Source: GWA2-46-15 sp964551525 (GTDB taxonomy: Bacteria > Patescibacteriota > Minisyncoccia > Minisyncoccales > GWA2-46-15). From it: a stretch of 39,450 bases of DNA. Both the position numbers and the translations under genes were made by a program. Positions within the stretch are counted from its first letter, which is position 1. Each line of letters starts with the position of its first letter. Below are positions 1 through 7,657 of the stretch, in pieces. The notes under the pieces are model-generated. The model was not told where the DNA came from and made no database searches. It saw only the letters and a list, made by a program, of their open reading frames with translations. The stretch covers positions 1 through 39,450 of the forward strand of contig CAZKCH010000005.1 in the NCBI GenBank assembly GCA_964551525.1, in the 5' to 3' direction.

Positions 1-2
1 TT

Positions 3-137
3 TTTTTTAACAAACTTTCTTTAAAAGAAATCGCGTTTGGCATGGCGATTTCTTTGTTCTGGATTTTGTTTTTTGGTTTGCTATACAGAATAATGTGGGA
101 AAAAGGCAGGAAAGCGTATACTTCGTTCGGACAATAA
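3..137 (+). CDS. ABC-2 exporter permease, C-terminal fragment
   Basis: An open frame runs in from the window edge and stops at TAA 135-137. The 44 visible residues hold one hydrophobic segment followed by YRIMWEKGRKAYTSFGQ, the kind of charged tail that ends one of the two permeases of ABC-2 exporters of the ABC2_membrane_6 type. The next two genes are a second permease and the ATPase, so this is most likely the first permease of a three-gene exporter. The start and most of the protein lie outside the window. Confidence 0.7.
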   Translation, partial: FFNKLSLKEIAFGMAISLFWILFFGLLYRIMWEKGRKAYTSFGQ

Positions 138-140
138 CAA

Positions 141-184
141 TGATTAATGACTAATTTCTAATTATTCTAATTTCTAATTACTAA
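141..184. repeat. Degenerate 7-base repeat array (TTCTAAT-like)
   Basis: Six units ending in CTAA or TTAA follow each other with a period of 7: TGATTAA, TGACTAA, TTTCTAA, then one 9-base unit TTATTCTAA, then TTTCTAA and TTACTAA. The array fills almost the whole gap between the two permease genes. It is one of five such heptamer arrays in this window. Confidence 0.6.
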
Positions 185-189
185 ATAGA

Positions 190-978
190 ATGTTCCGCTA
201 TCTTAAATTATACTTTCATTTTTTCCGTAATTGTTTGGTTCGCGAATTGGAGTTTCGCTTCAATGTTTTGGCGTTTTCCGTGGTTCATATTTTTTGGTTG
301 GGAATATTATTGGGATCGGTCGCTTTGATTTTCGGTCAAGTGGATTCTTTGGCGGGTTGGAACAAGCAAGAGGTGCTGATTTTAGCCGTGGTGGGCATGC
401 TTTTCCATGATGTTATCGAAACCGTTTTTATGGGCAGTTTGCTGGCGTTTTCCCGTTTTGTCCGTCACGGCGAGTTTGATTTCGTCCTTTTAAAGCCGGT
501 TAACCCGCGCTTTATGACTTCTTTCCGTTACACTCAATTTGACAGCATTTTAAGGATTGTGATGATGGTTTTCGTTTTGCTGTTGTTTTTGCGTCAGGCC
601 GGGCTCCAGCCGTCAATGATCGAGTGGCTTGTTTTTGTCCTGATTTTTTTGGCGGGTTTAATCGTGTTTTACAATTTGTTTTTTGCCATTGTCACCACTA
701 ATTTTTGGCTGATTAATCTTTTTAATTTCGGCGACATCTTTGACCGCACCCTTAATTCCGGCCGCTACCCGGTTGATATTTTTAAGGGCCGGCTGAAACT
801 GCTTTTCACTTATGTTATTCCTTTGGGTTTGGTCGCTACTTTTGCCGTTGAGGTGCTTTTCGGCCGGCCCCGGCCGCTGATTCTGGCAGCGGTGATTTTT
901 GCCGTTATCGTCACGACCCTGCTTTCAGAAATATTCTGGCGTTTCGCCTTAAAACATTACCAATCCGCCAGTTCTTAG
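190..978 (+). CDS. ABC-2 type exporter permease
   Basis: A 262-residue integral membrane protein with about six hydrophobic segments (roughly residues 25-50, 60-85, 115-135, 143-170, 205-225 and 230-250). The loop FDFVLLKPVNPRF after the second segment, and the overall pattern, fit the ABC2_membrane_6 family (PF06182), whose members come as adjacent permease pairs with one ATPase. Together with the upstream fragment and the downstream ATPase it should form a plasma-membrane exporter. The substrate cannot be told from sequence. The start ATG follows a short heptamer-repeat spacer. Confidence 0.85.
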   Translation: MFRYLKLYFHFFRNCLVRELEFRFNVLAFSVVHIFWLGILLGSVALIFGQVDSLAGWNKQEVLILAVVGMLFHDVIETVFMGSLLAFSRFVRHGEFDFVLLKPVNPRFMTSFRYTQFDSILRIVMMVFVLLLFLRQAGLQPSMIEWLVFVLIFLAGLIVFYNLFFAIVTTNFWLINLFNFGDIFDRTLNSGRYPVDIFKGRLKLLFTYVIPLGLVATFAVEVLFGRPRPLILAAVIFAVIVTTLLSEIFWRFALKHYQSASS

Positions 979-980
979 AG

Positions 981-986
981 TATAAT
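981..986 (+). promoter_or_regulatory. -10 element close to the ABC ATPase start
   Basis: A perfect TATAAT lies just after the permease stop codon and ends 7 bases before the ATG at 994. Transcription from it would start at or within a base or two of the ATG, giving a leaderless mRNA. No clear -35 box is seen, so this is a sequence-based guess. Confidence 0.45.
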
Positions 987-993
987 AATTCAT

Positions 994-1977
994 ATGGCTA
1001 TTGTCTCGGTTAAAAATTTGAAGAAGTTTTATCGGGTGCATCAAAAAGAGCCCGGGTTTTGGGGTTCAATCAAATCATTGGTGAAAAGGAAATATTACAA
1101 CGTGGAAGCGGTTAATGACGTTTCCTTTGAAATTCAGGAAGGGGAGCTGGTTGGTTTTATCGGTCCCAATGGCGCGGGCAAAACCACGGCCTTAAAATGC
1201 CTTTCCGGGCTTTTATACCCTAATTCAGGCGAGGTGCGGGTTTTGGGATTTGACCCTTGGGACAGGAAACACAATTTCTTAAAACAAATTTCTTTGGTGA
1301 TGGGTCAAAAAAACCAGCTCTGGTGGGATTTGCCGCCGATGGAAAGCTTTAATCTGAACAAGGAGATCTACGAGATTCCTGATGAGCAATACAAAAAGAC
1401 ATTGGCGGAACTGGTGGAATTGCTGGACGTAGAAGATGTTTTGAAGGTCCAGGTGAGGAAACTTTCCTTGGGGCAAAGAATGAAATGCGAATTGATTGCC
1501 GCTTTGCTCCATTCGCCCAAGGTTTTGTTTTTGGACGAGCCGACCATTGGCTTGGACGTGGTCTCCCAAAAGAAAATCCTTGATTTTATCAGAGAGTATA
1601 ATATTCGTCACAAAGCCACTATTATTTTAACCTCGCATTATATGGGCGACATTGAAGAGCTTTGCCAGCGGGTGATGATTATTGACAAAGGCAAGCTTTG
1701 CTTTGACGGCCAGCTTGCAGACATTACCCAGAAATATGCTGACCATAAATTGGTTTCTTTGGTTTTAAACAAAGAAGTTGATTTGAGGGTCGTGGCGGAT
1801 ATTTTTCCGGTTAAAGAATTAAAATATCCTAAACTCGTTTTGAATGTTAAAAGAGAACAGGTGGCCAGCGTCACTGCCCGGGCCTTGGAGCAGTTACCCG
1901 TGGTTGATTTGAGCATTGAAGAACCGCCCATTGAGGATATTATCCGCGAATTATTCACCGGCAAAGATTACGCTTAA
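994..1977 (+). CDS. ABC exporter ATP-binding protein
   Basis: This 327-residue ATPase powers the exporter made with the two upstream permeases. Walker A is GPNGAGKT (about residues 57-64), the ABC signature is LSLGQ (157-161), Walker B with catalytic Glu is VLFLDEPTIGLD (about 177-188), and the switch His is in TSHYMGD. About 85 residues after the nucleotide-binding domain form the C-terminal extension usual for ABC-2 ATPases of the CcmA/NatA type. The stop codon overlaps the next start by one base, which suggests translational coupling. Confidence 0.93.
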   Translation: MAIVSVKNLKKFYRVHQKEPGFWGSIKSLVKRKYYNVEAVNDVSFEIQEGELVGFIGPNGAGKTTALKCLSGLLYPNSGEVRVLGFDPWDRKHNFLKQISLVMGQKNQLWWDLPPMESFNLNKEIYEIPDEQYKKTLAELVELLDVEDVLKVQVRKLSLGQRMKCELIAALLHSPKVLFLDEPTIGLDVVSQKKILDFIREYNIRHKATIILTSHYMGDIEELCQRVMIIDKGKLCFDGQLADITQKYADHKLVSLVLNKEVDLRVVADIFPVKELKYPKLVLNVKREQVASVTARALEQLPVVDLSIEEPPIEDIIRELFTGKDYA

Positions 1978-2492
1978 TGTTTATTGGTCATTTGGGGTTA
2001 TCATATTTAATTTCACAAGCGCCGCGGTTGCGGGGCAGAAAATTGCCGTGGAAAGAGGTGATTTTTTTAATTTTTGCCGGCTATGTTTTAGATTTGGATT
2101 TATTTATCACCGGCCTTAACGGCATTAATCATCATTATTTGCCAATCCATACGCCTTTTTTCGCTTTATTATTGGGCGCGTTGTTTTTTGTGCTCTTGCG
2201 CCGGCATTTCTCCAAAACCGCTCTATGGCTGGTTTTTCCAGTTTTATTCGGGCACTTGATTCTTGACGATATCGGCCATTGGTTTTATTTGTTGGGCTGG
2301 CAGGCGATAACTAATGTGCCGCAGATAAATTGGCTTTATCCTTTTACCGCGGCTGTCGGCGATAGTGTTTTATTGAGTTTTCCTGAGATCGTGAGATTGT
2401 ATCTGACCCAAGCGCCCGCCAACGTTGTTTTAGAAATTATTTTAATCATTTCGGCATCCGCAGTGTTTTTAAAAAAAACATTATTAAAATAA
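1977..2492 (+). CDS. YdjM-like membrane-bound metal-dependent hydrolase
   Basis: A 171-residue membrane protein resembling the YdjM family (PF04307). It has an early His in FIGHLGLSYLI, then the acidic/His cluster DLDLFITG...NHHYLPIHTPF (about residues 37-60), and HLILDDIGHWFY (about 92-103). These are the likely metal ligands, set between four or five transmembrane helices. The substrate of the family is not established. Its ATG overlaps the stop of the ABC ATPase gene (TAATG), so it is probably the last gene of that operon or its immediate neighbour. Confidence 0.75.
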   Translation: MFIGHLGLSYLISQAPRLRGRKLPWKEVIFLIFAGYVLDLDLFITGLNGINHHYLPIHTPFFALLLGALFFVLLRRHFSKTALWLVFPVLFGHLILDDIGHWFYLLGWQAITNVPQINWLYPFTAAVGDSVLLSFPEIVRLYLTQAPANVVLEIILIISASAVFLKKTLLK

Positions 2493-2493
2493 A

Positions 2494-3198
2494 ATGAACA
2501 AATACCATCAGGAGATTTTGAAAGAAATTAAAAAAGTAAAACCGCGCCGGCCGATCCCGCCGCGGGTTTTGGGCACGACTCATTCTCTCTATTCCTTAAA
2601 TAATCCGCAAAAGCGAAAGATTGTCGGCGCCTGGTGGAAGAATCATCGTCGTGTTCCGGTTAAAGAATTTATTTCTTTGCTTGATTCTTTGTATCGCGGC
2701 AAATCCTATGACGAAAAAACTATTGCCGGCATGCTGTTAGAAACCAGCCGTTTTCAAACGGAAATCAAGCCGCAAAAGATAGGGGAGTGGCTCGATTTTC
2801 TTCAGGGTTGGGCTGAGGTGGATACCACTTGCCAATCGAGCTTTGAAGCAAAAGATTTATTGGGGCAATGGCCGGCCTGGCAGAAACTGATTGGAAATTT
2901 AGTTAAAGACGAGAATATTAATAAACGCCGCGCCTCCTTGGTTTTATTAGTAAAGCCGGTGCGGAGCGGTGGCGACAAGCGCTTGGCGGAATTGGCGTTT
3001 ATAAATATTGATTTATTGAAACGTGAAAAAGAGGTTCTGATCACTAAGGCGATTTCTTGGCTTTTGCGTAGTTTGATAAAGCATCATAAAAAAGCAGCGG
3101 CTGATTATTTGAGGAAAAATCAGGGTAAATTACCCGGAATCGCAGTGCGGGAGACCCAGATTAAATTAGCCACCGGCCGCAAGACCAAAAGGCAGTAA
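2494..3198 (+). CDS. AlkD-like DNA alkylation repair protein
   Basis: A 234-residue, largely alpha-helical protein. Its length and the C-terminal pattern (ITKAISWLLRSLIKHHKKAAADYL followed in the sequence by a LPGIAVRET segment) match the HEAT-like-repeat AlkD/AlkC family (PF08713), which removes N3- and N7-alkylated bases. The helix RRASLVLLVKPV near residue 145 fits the DNA-facing repeat. I cannot confirm the catalytic Asp/Trp set by eye. It begins two bases after the upstream stop. The N-terminus is rich in Lys and Arg. Confidence 0.7.
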   Translation: MNKYHQEILKEIKKVKPRRPIPPRVLGTTHSLYSLNNPQKRKIVGAWWKNHRRVPVKEFISLLDSLYRGKSYDEKTIAGMLLETSRFQTEIKPQKIGEWLDFLQGWAEVDTTCQSSFEAKDLLGQWPAWQKLIGNLVKDENINKRRASLVLLVKPVRSGGDKRLAELAFINIDLLKREKEVLITKAISWLLRSLIKHHKKAAADYLRKNQGKLPGIAVRETQIKLATGRKTKRQ

Positions 3199-3200
3199 TT

Positions 3201-3209
3201 TGCTACAAT
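3201..3209 (+). promoter_or_regulatory. Extended -10 before hpf/raiA
   Basis: TGCTACAAT fits an extended -10 (TGnTAnnnT) and ends 6 bases before the ATG at 3216. This predicts a transcript that starts at the start codon. There is no Shine-Dalgarno sequence in the short gap. Confidence 0.45.
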
Positions 3210-3215
3210 ACGATA

Positions 3216-3545
3216 ATGGAAATCCATATTAAATACACCAATTTCGAGGTGACAGCGGAAATCAAGGAGTTTTTACAGAAAAAACTTGGTTTCCTGGTTA
3301 AATTGGGCTTGCCAGCAGTGGCGCACGCTTGGGTTGAGGTGGGCCGGGTGACGCGCCATCATCAGCAGGGTTTGGTTTGGTATGCCGAATGCGATATCAA
3401 AATGCCGGGCAAGAAGAGTTTTCGCGCCACCTCCACCAATTATGATTTGGGCGCCGCCCTTGATGAGGTGAAAGACGAACTGGAAATGGTTTTCCAAAAG
3501 ACCAAAGAAAAATACCGCAGCCTTCGCCGCCGCGGCGTAAAATAG
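3216..3545 (+). CDS. raiA: Short hibernation-promoting factor / RaiA
   Basis: A 109-residue protein opening with MEIHIKYTNFEVTAEIKEFL, typical of the beta-alpha-beta-beta-beta-alpha fold of HPF/YfiA. Members bind the 30S decoding centre and idle ribosomes in slow growth. The basic C-terminus (KEKYRSLRRRG) fits rRNA contact. It is the short form, without the dimerising C-terminal domain of long HPF, so it would not be expected to make 100S dimers by itself. A separate promoter-like element precedes it. Confidence 0.85.
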   Translation: MEIHIKYTNFEVTAEIKEFLQKKLGFLVKLGLPAVAHAWVEVGRVTRHHQQGLVWYAECDIKMPGKKSFRATSTNYDLGAALDEVKDELEMVFQKTKEKYRSLRRRGVK

Positions 3546-3568
3546 AATATTTTTTGTTAACTCAAAAT

Positions 3569-4084
3569 ATGGTAACCGAAGTTATTAAAAAAAGACGGAG
3601 CATTAGAGAATATCTGCCGAAAGAAGTGGAAAAGGAAAAATTGGACGAAATCTTGAAGGCGGCCATGTTTTCGCCGACGGCTCACCATAGCCGTTCGTGG
3701 GAGTTCGTCGTCGTTAAAGACAAAAATCTTAGAGAAAAACTTTCGCTCGCCACCAACCGGGCCGGTTTTGCCAAAACTGCGCCAGTGATTCTCGTTCTTT
3801 GTTCGAAAGAAGATCTCTATTGGGTTGAAAACTGCAGTATTGCCGCCGAAAATATTTATCTTGAAGCGACAAATCAGGGCTTGGGAACGTGTTTTATCCA
3901 AGTGAACCAGCAGATGATTAAAATAGACGGCAAAAACAGCGAGGATTATGTTAAACATCTCCTTAAAATTCCCGAGAGCGTCAGGGTTTTATGCTTAATG
4001 CCCATAGGGTATCCAGCCGAGAAAAAGGAAGAGCATAATGATTCCGAGTTCGATAGTAAAAAAATCCATTACGATAAATGGTAA
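3569..4084 (+). CDS. Nitroreductase-family FMN oxidoreductase
   Basis: A 171-residue protein when started at ATG 3569; an upstream TTG at 3554 is also in frame but less likely. The N-terminus KKRRSIREYLP is the FMN-phosphate-binding motif of the nitroreductase family (PF00881), and SPTAHHSRSWEFVVVKD and the late MPIGYPAE (for usual GYP) are further family landmarks. These enzymes reduce nitro, quinone or flavin substrates with NAD(P)H. The last codons overlap the NUDIX start (ATGG..TAA), so the two genes are probably co-translated. Confidence 0.85.
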   Translation: MVTEVIKKRRSIREYLPKEVEKEKLDEILKAAMFSPTAHHSRSWEFVVVKDKNLREKLSLATNRAGFAKTAPVILVLCSKEDLYWVENCSIAAENIYLEATNQGLGTCFIQVNQQMIKIDGKNSEDYVKHLLKIPESVRVLCLMPIGYPAEKKEEHNDSEFDSKKIHYDKW

Positions 4085-4524
4085 AAACAATGCCGGAGAG
4101 AAACGTTGCGGTTGTGGTTTTTTACGATCAAGAAGGAAATATTGTTGTCCAAAAACGGGGCAGCGCTTCTAAGTTGGGAGAAAAGTACGGCCTTTGGGGG
4201 GGGCAGATAGAGAAGGGAGAAACGCCTGAACAAGCGATAAAAAGGGAATTACAAGAAGAATTGGGCTTTGTTCCGGAAAAACTGGATTTTTGGTGTAACT
4301 TTTCTTATATCGTTTCTGAAGAGGGTAAATATAACGGTTGGTCAATAAATCAGTCGGTTTTTATTTCACCGATTACTTTGGAATTAGAGAAAGCCGAAAC
4401 TCATGAAGGGGAAGGGATGATAAAAATGACCATTGATGAAGCAATCAACAGCCGCGGTTTTTCCATCGGCGGGACGGAGTTCTTGAGAAAGTTAAAAAGC
4501 GAGCTGCTCGCGAAAACTAAATAG
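4078..4524 (+). CDS. NUDIX hydrolase
   Basis: A 148-residue hydrolase with a complete Nudix box, G(Q)IEKGETPEQAIKRELQEE followed by LGF (about residues 40-62), with the REXXEE Mg-binding glutamates. The family cleaves nucleoside diphosphates linked to another moiety, and members with an isoprenoid-like context also exist, so the substrate is open. The start overlaps the nitroreductase stop by 7 bases; ATG 4090 is an alternative. Its end overlaps by 8 bases the end of the converging minus-strand gene. Confidence 0.88.
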   Translation: MVKTMPERNVAVVVFYDQEGNIVVQKRGSASKLGEKYGLWGGQIEKGETPEQAIKRELQEELGFVPEKLDFWCNFSYIVSEEGKYNGWSINQSVFISPITLELEKAETHEGEGMIKMTIDEAINSRGFSIGGTEFLRKLKSELLAKTK

Positions 4525-4990
4525 AAAAACTATTGATAATCGGTTTTTCTAAATTAAGGAAATCTTTGGTTTTCATCTGGATTGATTTGGTGTGGGCGCC
4601 GGCGTTGAAAACCATCATTTCGTTTTCTGCGATTCCTTGATCAAGATAGGTCGGCAAATCCATGGTGCTGCCGAAGGGGGGAATGGCGCCGATTTCCAAG
4701 CCGGTTAACTCTTTGACTTCATCTGCGCTTAAAAGTCGTAGATCTTTTATATTATAAAGTTTTTTAAAAATTTTCGTGTCAACGCGTTGATCGCCGGGAA
4801 CGACGACCAAAATAGGGGAACCATCAGCGGAGAAAATAATTGCTTTAGCGCCTAAATGTTTCGGCGTATTCCTGATGCGGCTGGCGTCGTCAGAAGTGAA
4901 AACCGGCTCATGCTCAAAAAACTGGTAATCAACGCCATTTTCATCAAGCAGTTTTTTGATTTTCTCAAAAACCAAAGAGGTTTTTATCAT
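4517..4990 (-). CDS. YbaK/ProX-type aminoacyl-tRNA deacylase
   Basis: A 157-residue single-domain protein of the YbaK/EbsC family (PF04073), which clears mischarged aminoacyl-tRNAs (for example Cys- or Ala-tRNAPro) in trans. Landmarks are the N-terminal YQFFEHEPVFTSDDAS, the central KAIIFSADGSPILVVVPGD with the conserved Lys, and IGAIPPFG then NAGAHTKSIQM near the end. The IPPFG motif is close to the family's hallmark G-x-x-P-F-G. Which tRNA it edits cannot be told. It stands alone on the minus strand, separated by about 100 bases from alkA. Confidence 0.82.
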   Translation of the reverse strand: MIKTSLVFEKIKKLLDENGVDYQFFEHEPVFTSDDASRIRNTPKHLGAKAIIFSADGSPILVVVPGDQRVDTKIFKKLYNIKDLRLLSADEVKELTGLEIGAIPPFGSTMDLPTYLDQGIAENEMMVFNAGAHTKSIQMKTKDFLNLEKPIINSFSI

Positions 4991-5092
4991 ATCTCTATTT
5001 GTAAGTCGTTTCCTCGTTAATTATGCGTCCGCAGCGTTAGCGAGGATGGGAATCTGTGAATTATTATGAAAATTAGATTCGTTTTTGTTATT

Positions 5093-5692
5093 TCATTTTT
5101 CATCTGTGCTTTTCCAAAGATAGCGGCAGGCAAAAGAACGATAAGGTTTCCAGCGTTCGGCGATTTTTTCTATCCTCTTGAAGTCGTCTTTCTTGACTTT
5201 GTACAGTTTAGAAACAGCGGTTCTCAAACCCAGGTCGCCGACGGAAAAAACATCCGGCCGGTGAAGCGTGAAAATCATAAACATTTCTGCGGTCCAGGGG
5301 CCGATACCTTTCACTTTCAAGAGTTGTTCATACGTTTCTTTGTCAGAAAGCTTATAAAGTGATTTTAGATCGAGTTGTTTGTTGTTTATGCATTCCGCCA
5401 GAGATTTAATATATTTGACTTTTGCCCAAGAACAACCGCAGCCCCTCAATTTTTTGGCGCTGATTTTCAAAATTTGTTTCGGTTCAGGAAGCTTGTCTCC
5501 GAATAAATCAAGAAATCTTTTATAGATAACTCGGGCGACTTTGCCGGAAAGCTGTTGGCCGATTATCTCGTAAGTCAGGGCGGCAAAATAACTCTTTTTT
5601 TGTTCAAGCTCTTCGAGGGTGTGTTCCTTGATTAGTTTTTTCATCACCGGATCTTTTTGTAGGACAGAAATTATTTTTTTGATCGTTTTCAT
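5093..5692 (-). CDS. AlkA-type DNA-3-methyladenine glycosylase II
   Basis: A 199-residue base-excision repair glycosylase of the HhH-GPD superfamily. The helix-hairpin-helix is LLKVKGIGPWTAEMFMIF (about residues 126-143), and FSVGDLGLR follows with the catalytic Asp in the position found in AlkA (VGDLGLR/ADDLGVR). It lacks the N-terminal TBP-like domain of E. coli AlkA, as usual for short bacterial forms. It is the last gene of the tgt - methyltransferase - rarA - alkA operon and overlaps rarA by 4 bases. Confidence 0.9.
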   Translation of the reverse strand: MKTIKKIISVLQKDPVMKKLIKEHTLEELEQKKSYFAALTYEIIGQQLSGKVARVIYKRFLDLFGDKLPEPKQILKISAKKLRGCGCSWAKVKYIKSLAECINNKQLDLKSLYKLSDKETYEQLLKVKGIGPWTAEMFMIFTLHRPDVFSVGDLGLRTAVSKLYKVKKDDFKRIEKIAERWKPYRSFACRYLWKSTDEK

Positions 5693-6849
5693 GGTTTGTA
5701 ATATTTTTTGTTTTTGAGTTCGTCGGGCAGAAGATTGCCGAGGTCATATTTTTCGTAGCCCTTGCCATAGTTTAACTCCTTCATCAGTTTGGTCGGGGCA
5801 TTACGGAGTTTCAAAGGAATGGGTAAATTGCCGTATTGTTTGACGTCAGCCAAAGCCATCATATAGGCATCATAGGCAGAACGGTCTTTTTTGGCTAAAG
5901 CGAGATAAACCGCGCCAAAAGCCAGATTTTCCTGGCATTCGGGGAAGCCAATGGTTTCGCAGGCGCGGAAAACATCATTGGCCACGACCAGGGCGGTGGG
6001 CTGGGCAAGACCAATGTCTTCGGAGGCGAAAATAACCATGCGTCGGGCAATGAACAACGGATCTTCGCCAGTATCAACCATGCGGGCTAAATAATACAAG
6101 GCGGCATCGGCGTTGGAGGCGCGCATCGATTTAATGAAAGCGGAAATGGTGTTGTAGTGCTCTTCGCCAGCCCGGTCATACCTTAAAAACTTGCTTTGTA
6201 GCGCATTCTTGATGTTCTCTAAGGTCGGGTTCTGGTAAAGTCGAACACCGGCCTCTAAAAGGTTCAAGGCCTGCCTGGCATCGCCATTGGCAAATCTGAC
6301 CAAAAAGTCGCGGGCGTCCGGCATTAATTTTACTTTCAATTCTTTGGCGCCAGTGGCCACAATTTTTACCAGATCTTTTTCACTTAAGTCGTTTAAGACA
6401 AAAACGCGGCAGCGGGAAAGCAAGGGGCTGATAACAGTGAAACTCGGATTTTCCGTGGTGGCACCAATGAGAATAATGGTACCGTCTTCAACATAGGGCA
6501 AAAAAGCGTCTTGCTGAGCTTTGTTGAAGCGGTGGATTTCGTCAATGAAAAGAACGGTTTGTTGGTTTTGTTTGAGCCGTTCTTTGGCTTCTTCCACCAC
6601 TTTCAAAACATCACTTTTTTTGGCGACCACGGCCGAGTATTCAACAAAATAGGCTTTGGTTTGGCTGGCAATAATTCGCGCCAAGGTAGTTTTGCCCGTG
6701 CCGGGCGGGCCCCAAAAAACCATGGAAAAAAGCCGGCCGGTTTCAATCACCAGGCGTAAAGGTTTGTTCGGCCCGATCAAGTGTTCTTGGCCAATAATTT
6801 GGTTCAGGGTTTTAGGCCTGACTTTGTCGGCTAAGGGAGTGTTATTCAT
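5689..6849 (-). CDS. rarA: Replication-associated recombination ATPase RarA/MgsA
   Basis: A 386-residue AAA+ clamp-loader-like ATPase that acts at stalled forks. Visible motifs are Walker A GPPGTGKT (47-54), Walker B VLFIDEIHRFNKAQQD (about 99-114), sensor 1 GATTENPSF and the arginine-finger region LLSRCRVF. The C-terminal half has the tetramerisation domain with RMVIFASEDIGLA and PQTALVVA-like segments seen in all RarA/WRNIP1. Length is close to the usual 400-450. Its start overlaps the methyltransferase stop by 4 bases and its stop overlaps alkA by 4, so this is an operon of coupled genes. Confidence 0.93.
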   Translation of the reverse strand: MNNTPLADKVRPKTLNQIIGQEHLIGPNKPLRLVIETGRLFSMVFWGPPGTGKTTLARIIASQTKAYFVEYSAVVAKKSDVLKVVEEAKERLKQNQQTVLFIDEIHRFNKAQQDAFLPYVEDGTIILIGATTENPSFTVISPLLSRCRVFVLNDLSEKDLVKIVATGAKELKVKLMPDARDFLVRFANGDARQALNLLEAGVRLYQNPTLENIKNALQSKFLRYDRAGEEHYNTISAFIKSMRASNADAALYYLARMVDTGEDPLFIARRMVIFASEDIGLAQPTALVVANDVFRACETIGFPECQENLAFGAVYLALAKKDRSAYDAYMMALADVKQYGNLPIPLKLRNAPTKLMKELNYGKGYEKYDLGNLLPDELKNKKYYKP

Positions 6850-7634
6850 TTTTTGATGACAAAAACGAGTTCAGAGGGGAAGATGATTTTTTCGATCTGC
6901 CACGGTTCATTTCTAACTAAATCGTGGAACCAATTGGTATAAAAGTCAATCATCCCTCTGCCTTTGCCGCCAAGGGTGGCCGTCGGGAAAGAAACGACTA
7001 AAAACTTGGCGGGCATCCTCTTTAAAATATCAAGAGAAACGCCTTTTTGTTGGTGTTCTAACAAGGGCAAGATTTTTAATAAAAAGATAACATCGGCGGC
7101 CGGTGATTCGTCAATTAAAATATCACCGAGTTTGGCTTGAAAATGTTTTTGTTTAGCAATTTTAAAAACGCGGTTGAGAAAGTCGTTTTGCTCTTTATCA
7201 ATATCCAAACCAAGATAGTGGTAGTTTTTAGGCAGGGCTTCGTTTAGCCAAGGCCAAGACAGGGGGTTTAAGCCGCAAGCCCAGTCAATAATGGTTTTTG
7301 GTTGGCCAGTGATGCTAAAAATTTTCTGGTAAAATCCATCTAAAATCGGAATTCTTTCTCTAATTGAGGATTGAAGTTGCAGAATTGAGAGAATTGTCCT
7401 TTTTCCGGCGTTTTCTTCTATTTTTTCCAATAACTTTTTGAAATCAGGCCTAAAGGGAAAGTAAGCGCCCCAAATTTGGTGCAAAAGATTTTTTGCTTGT
7501 TTCTCAATTTGTTTTTCCGGATATCTGGCGGCGACGCTATCAACAACTCTTTCGATGGTTTTAAGATAAAGCGGCCGATACTTTTTACTGGCAGCGATTT
7601 TTTTGATAAGTTCGGTCCGTACTAATAAAGCCAT
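6846..7634 (-). CDS. 16S rRNA (guanine-1405-N7)-methyltransferase, ArmA/Rmt-like
   Basis: A 262-residue SAM methyltransferase that matches the FmrO/ArmA/RmtB family (PF07091) along its length. N-terminal helices carry LLHQIWGAYFPFRPDFKKLL (about 50-69; ArmA has LHQIWGSYY) and ERIPILDGFY (93-102). The SAM-binding motif is DWACGLNPL (117-125), the acidic motif GLDID (142-146), then FLLKILPLLEHQ (184-195), VVSFPTATLGGKGRGM (213-228) and SELVFVI at the end. Enzymes of this family methylate N7 of G1405 in the decoding site and block 4,6-disubstituted deoxystreptamine aminoglycosides. Here the gene sits inside a tgt-rarA-alkA operon, so its natural job may be rRNA modification. The start codon lies within a palindromic repeat (7630-7654), so the true start is a little uncertain. 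Confidence 0.85.
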   Translation of the reverse strand: MALLVRTELIKKIAASKKYRPLYLKTIERVVDSVAARYPEKQIEKQAKNLLHQIWGAYFPFRPDFKKLLEKIEENAGKRTILSILQLQSSIRERIPILDGFYQKIFSITGQPKTIIDWACGLNPLSWPWLNEALPKNYHYLGLDIDKEQNDFLNRVFKIAKQKHFQAKLGDILIDESPAADVIFLLKILPLLEHQQKGVSLDILKRMPAKFLVVSFPTATLGGKGRGMIDFYTNWFHDLVRNEPWQIEKIIFPSELVFVIKK

Positions 7635-7654
7635 GGCAATGGTATGACGGAGGT
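7630..7654 (-). repeat. Half-copy of the ACCTCCGT palindromic repeat
   Basis: On the minus strand ACCTCCGTCATACCATTGCC and then ATGGC match, base for base, the left arm of the full palindrome at 30970-31011. It fills the gap between tgt and the methyltransferase and supplies the ATG of the methyltransferase. Confidence 0.75.
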
Positions 7655-7657
7655 TTA

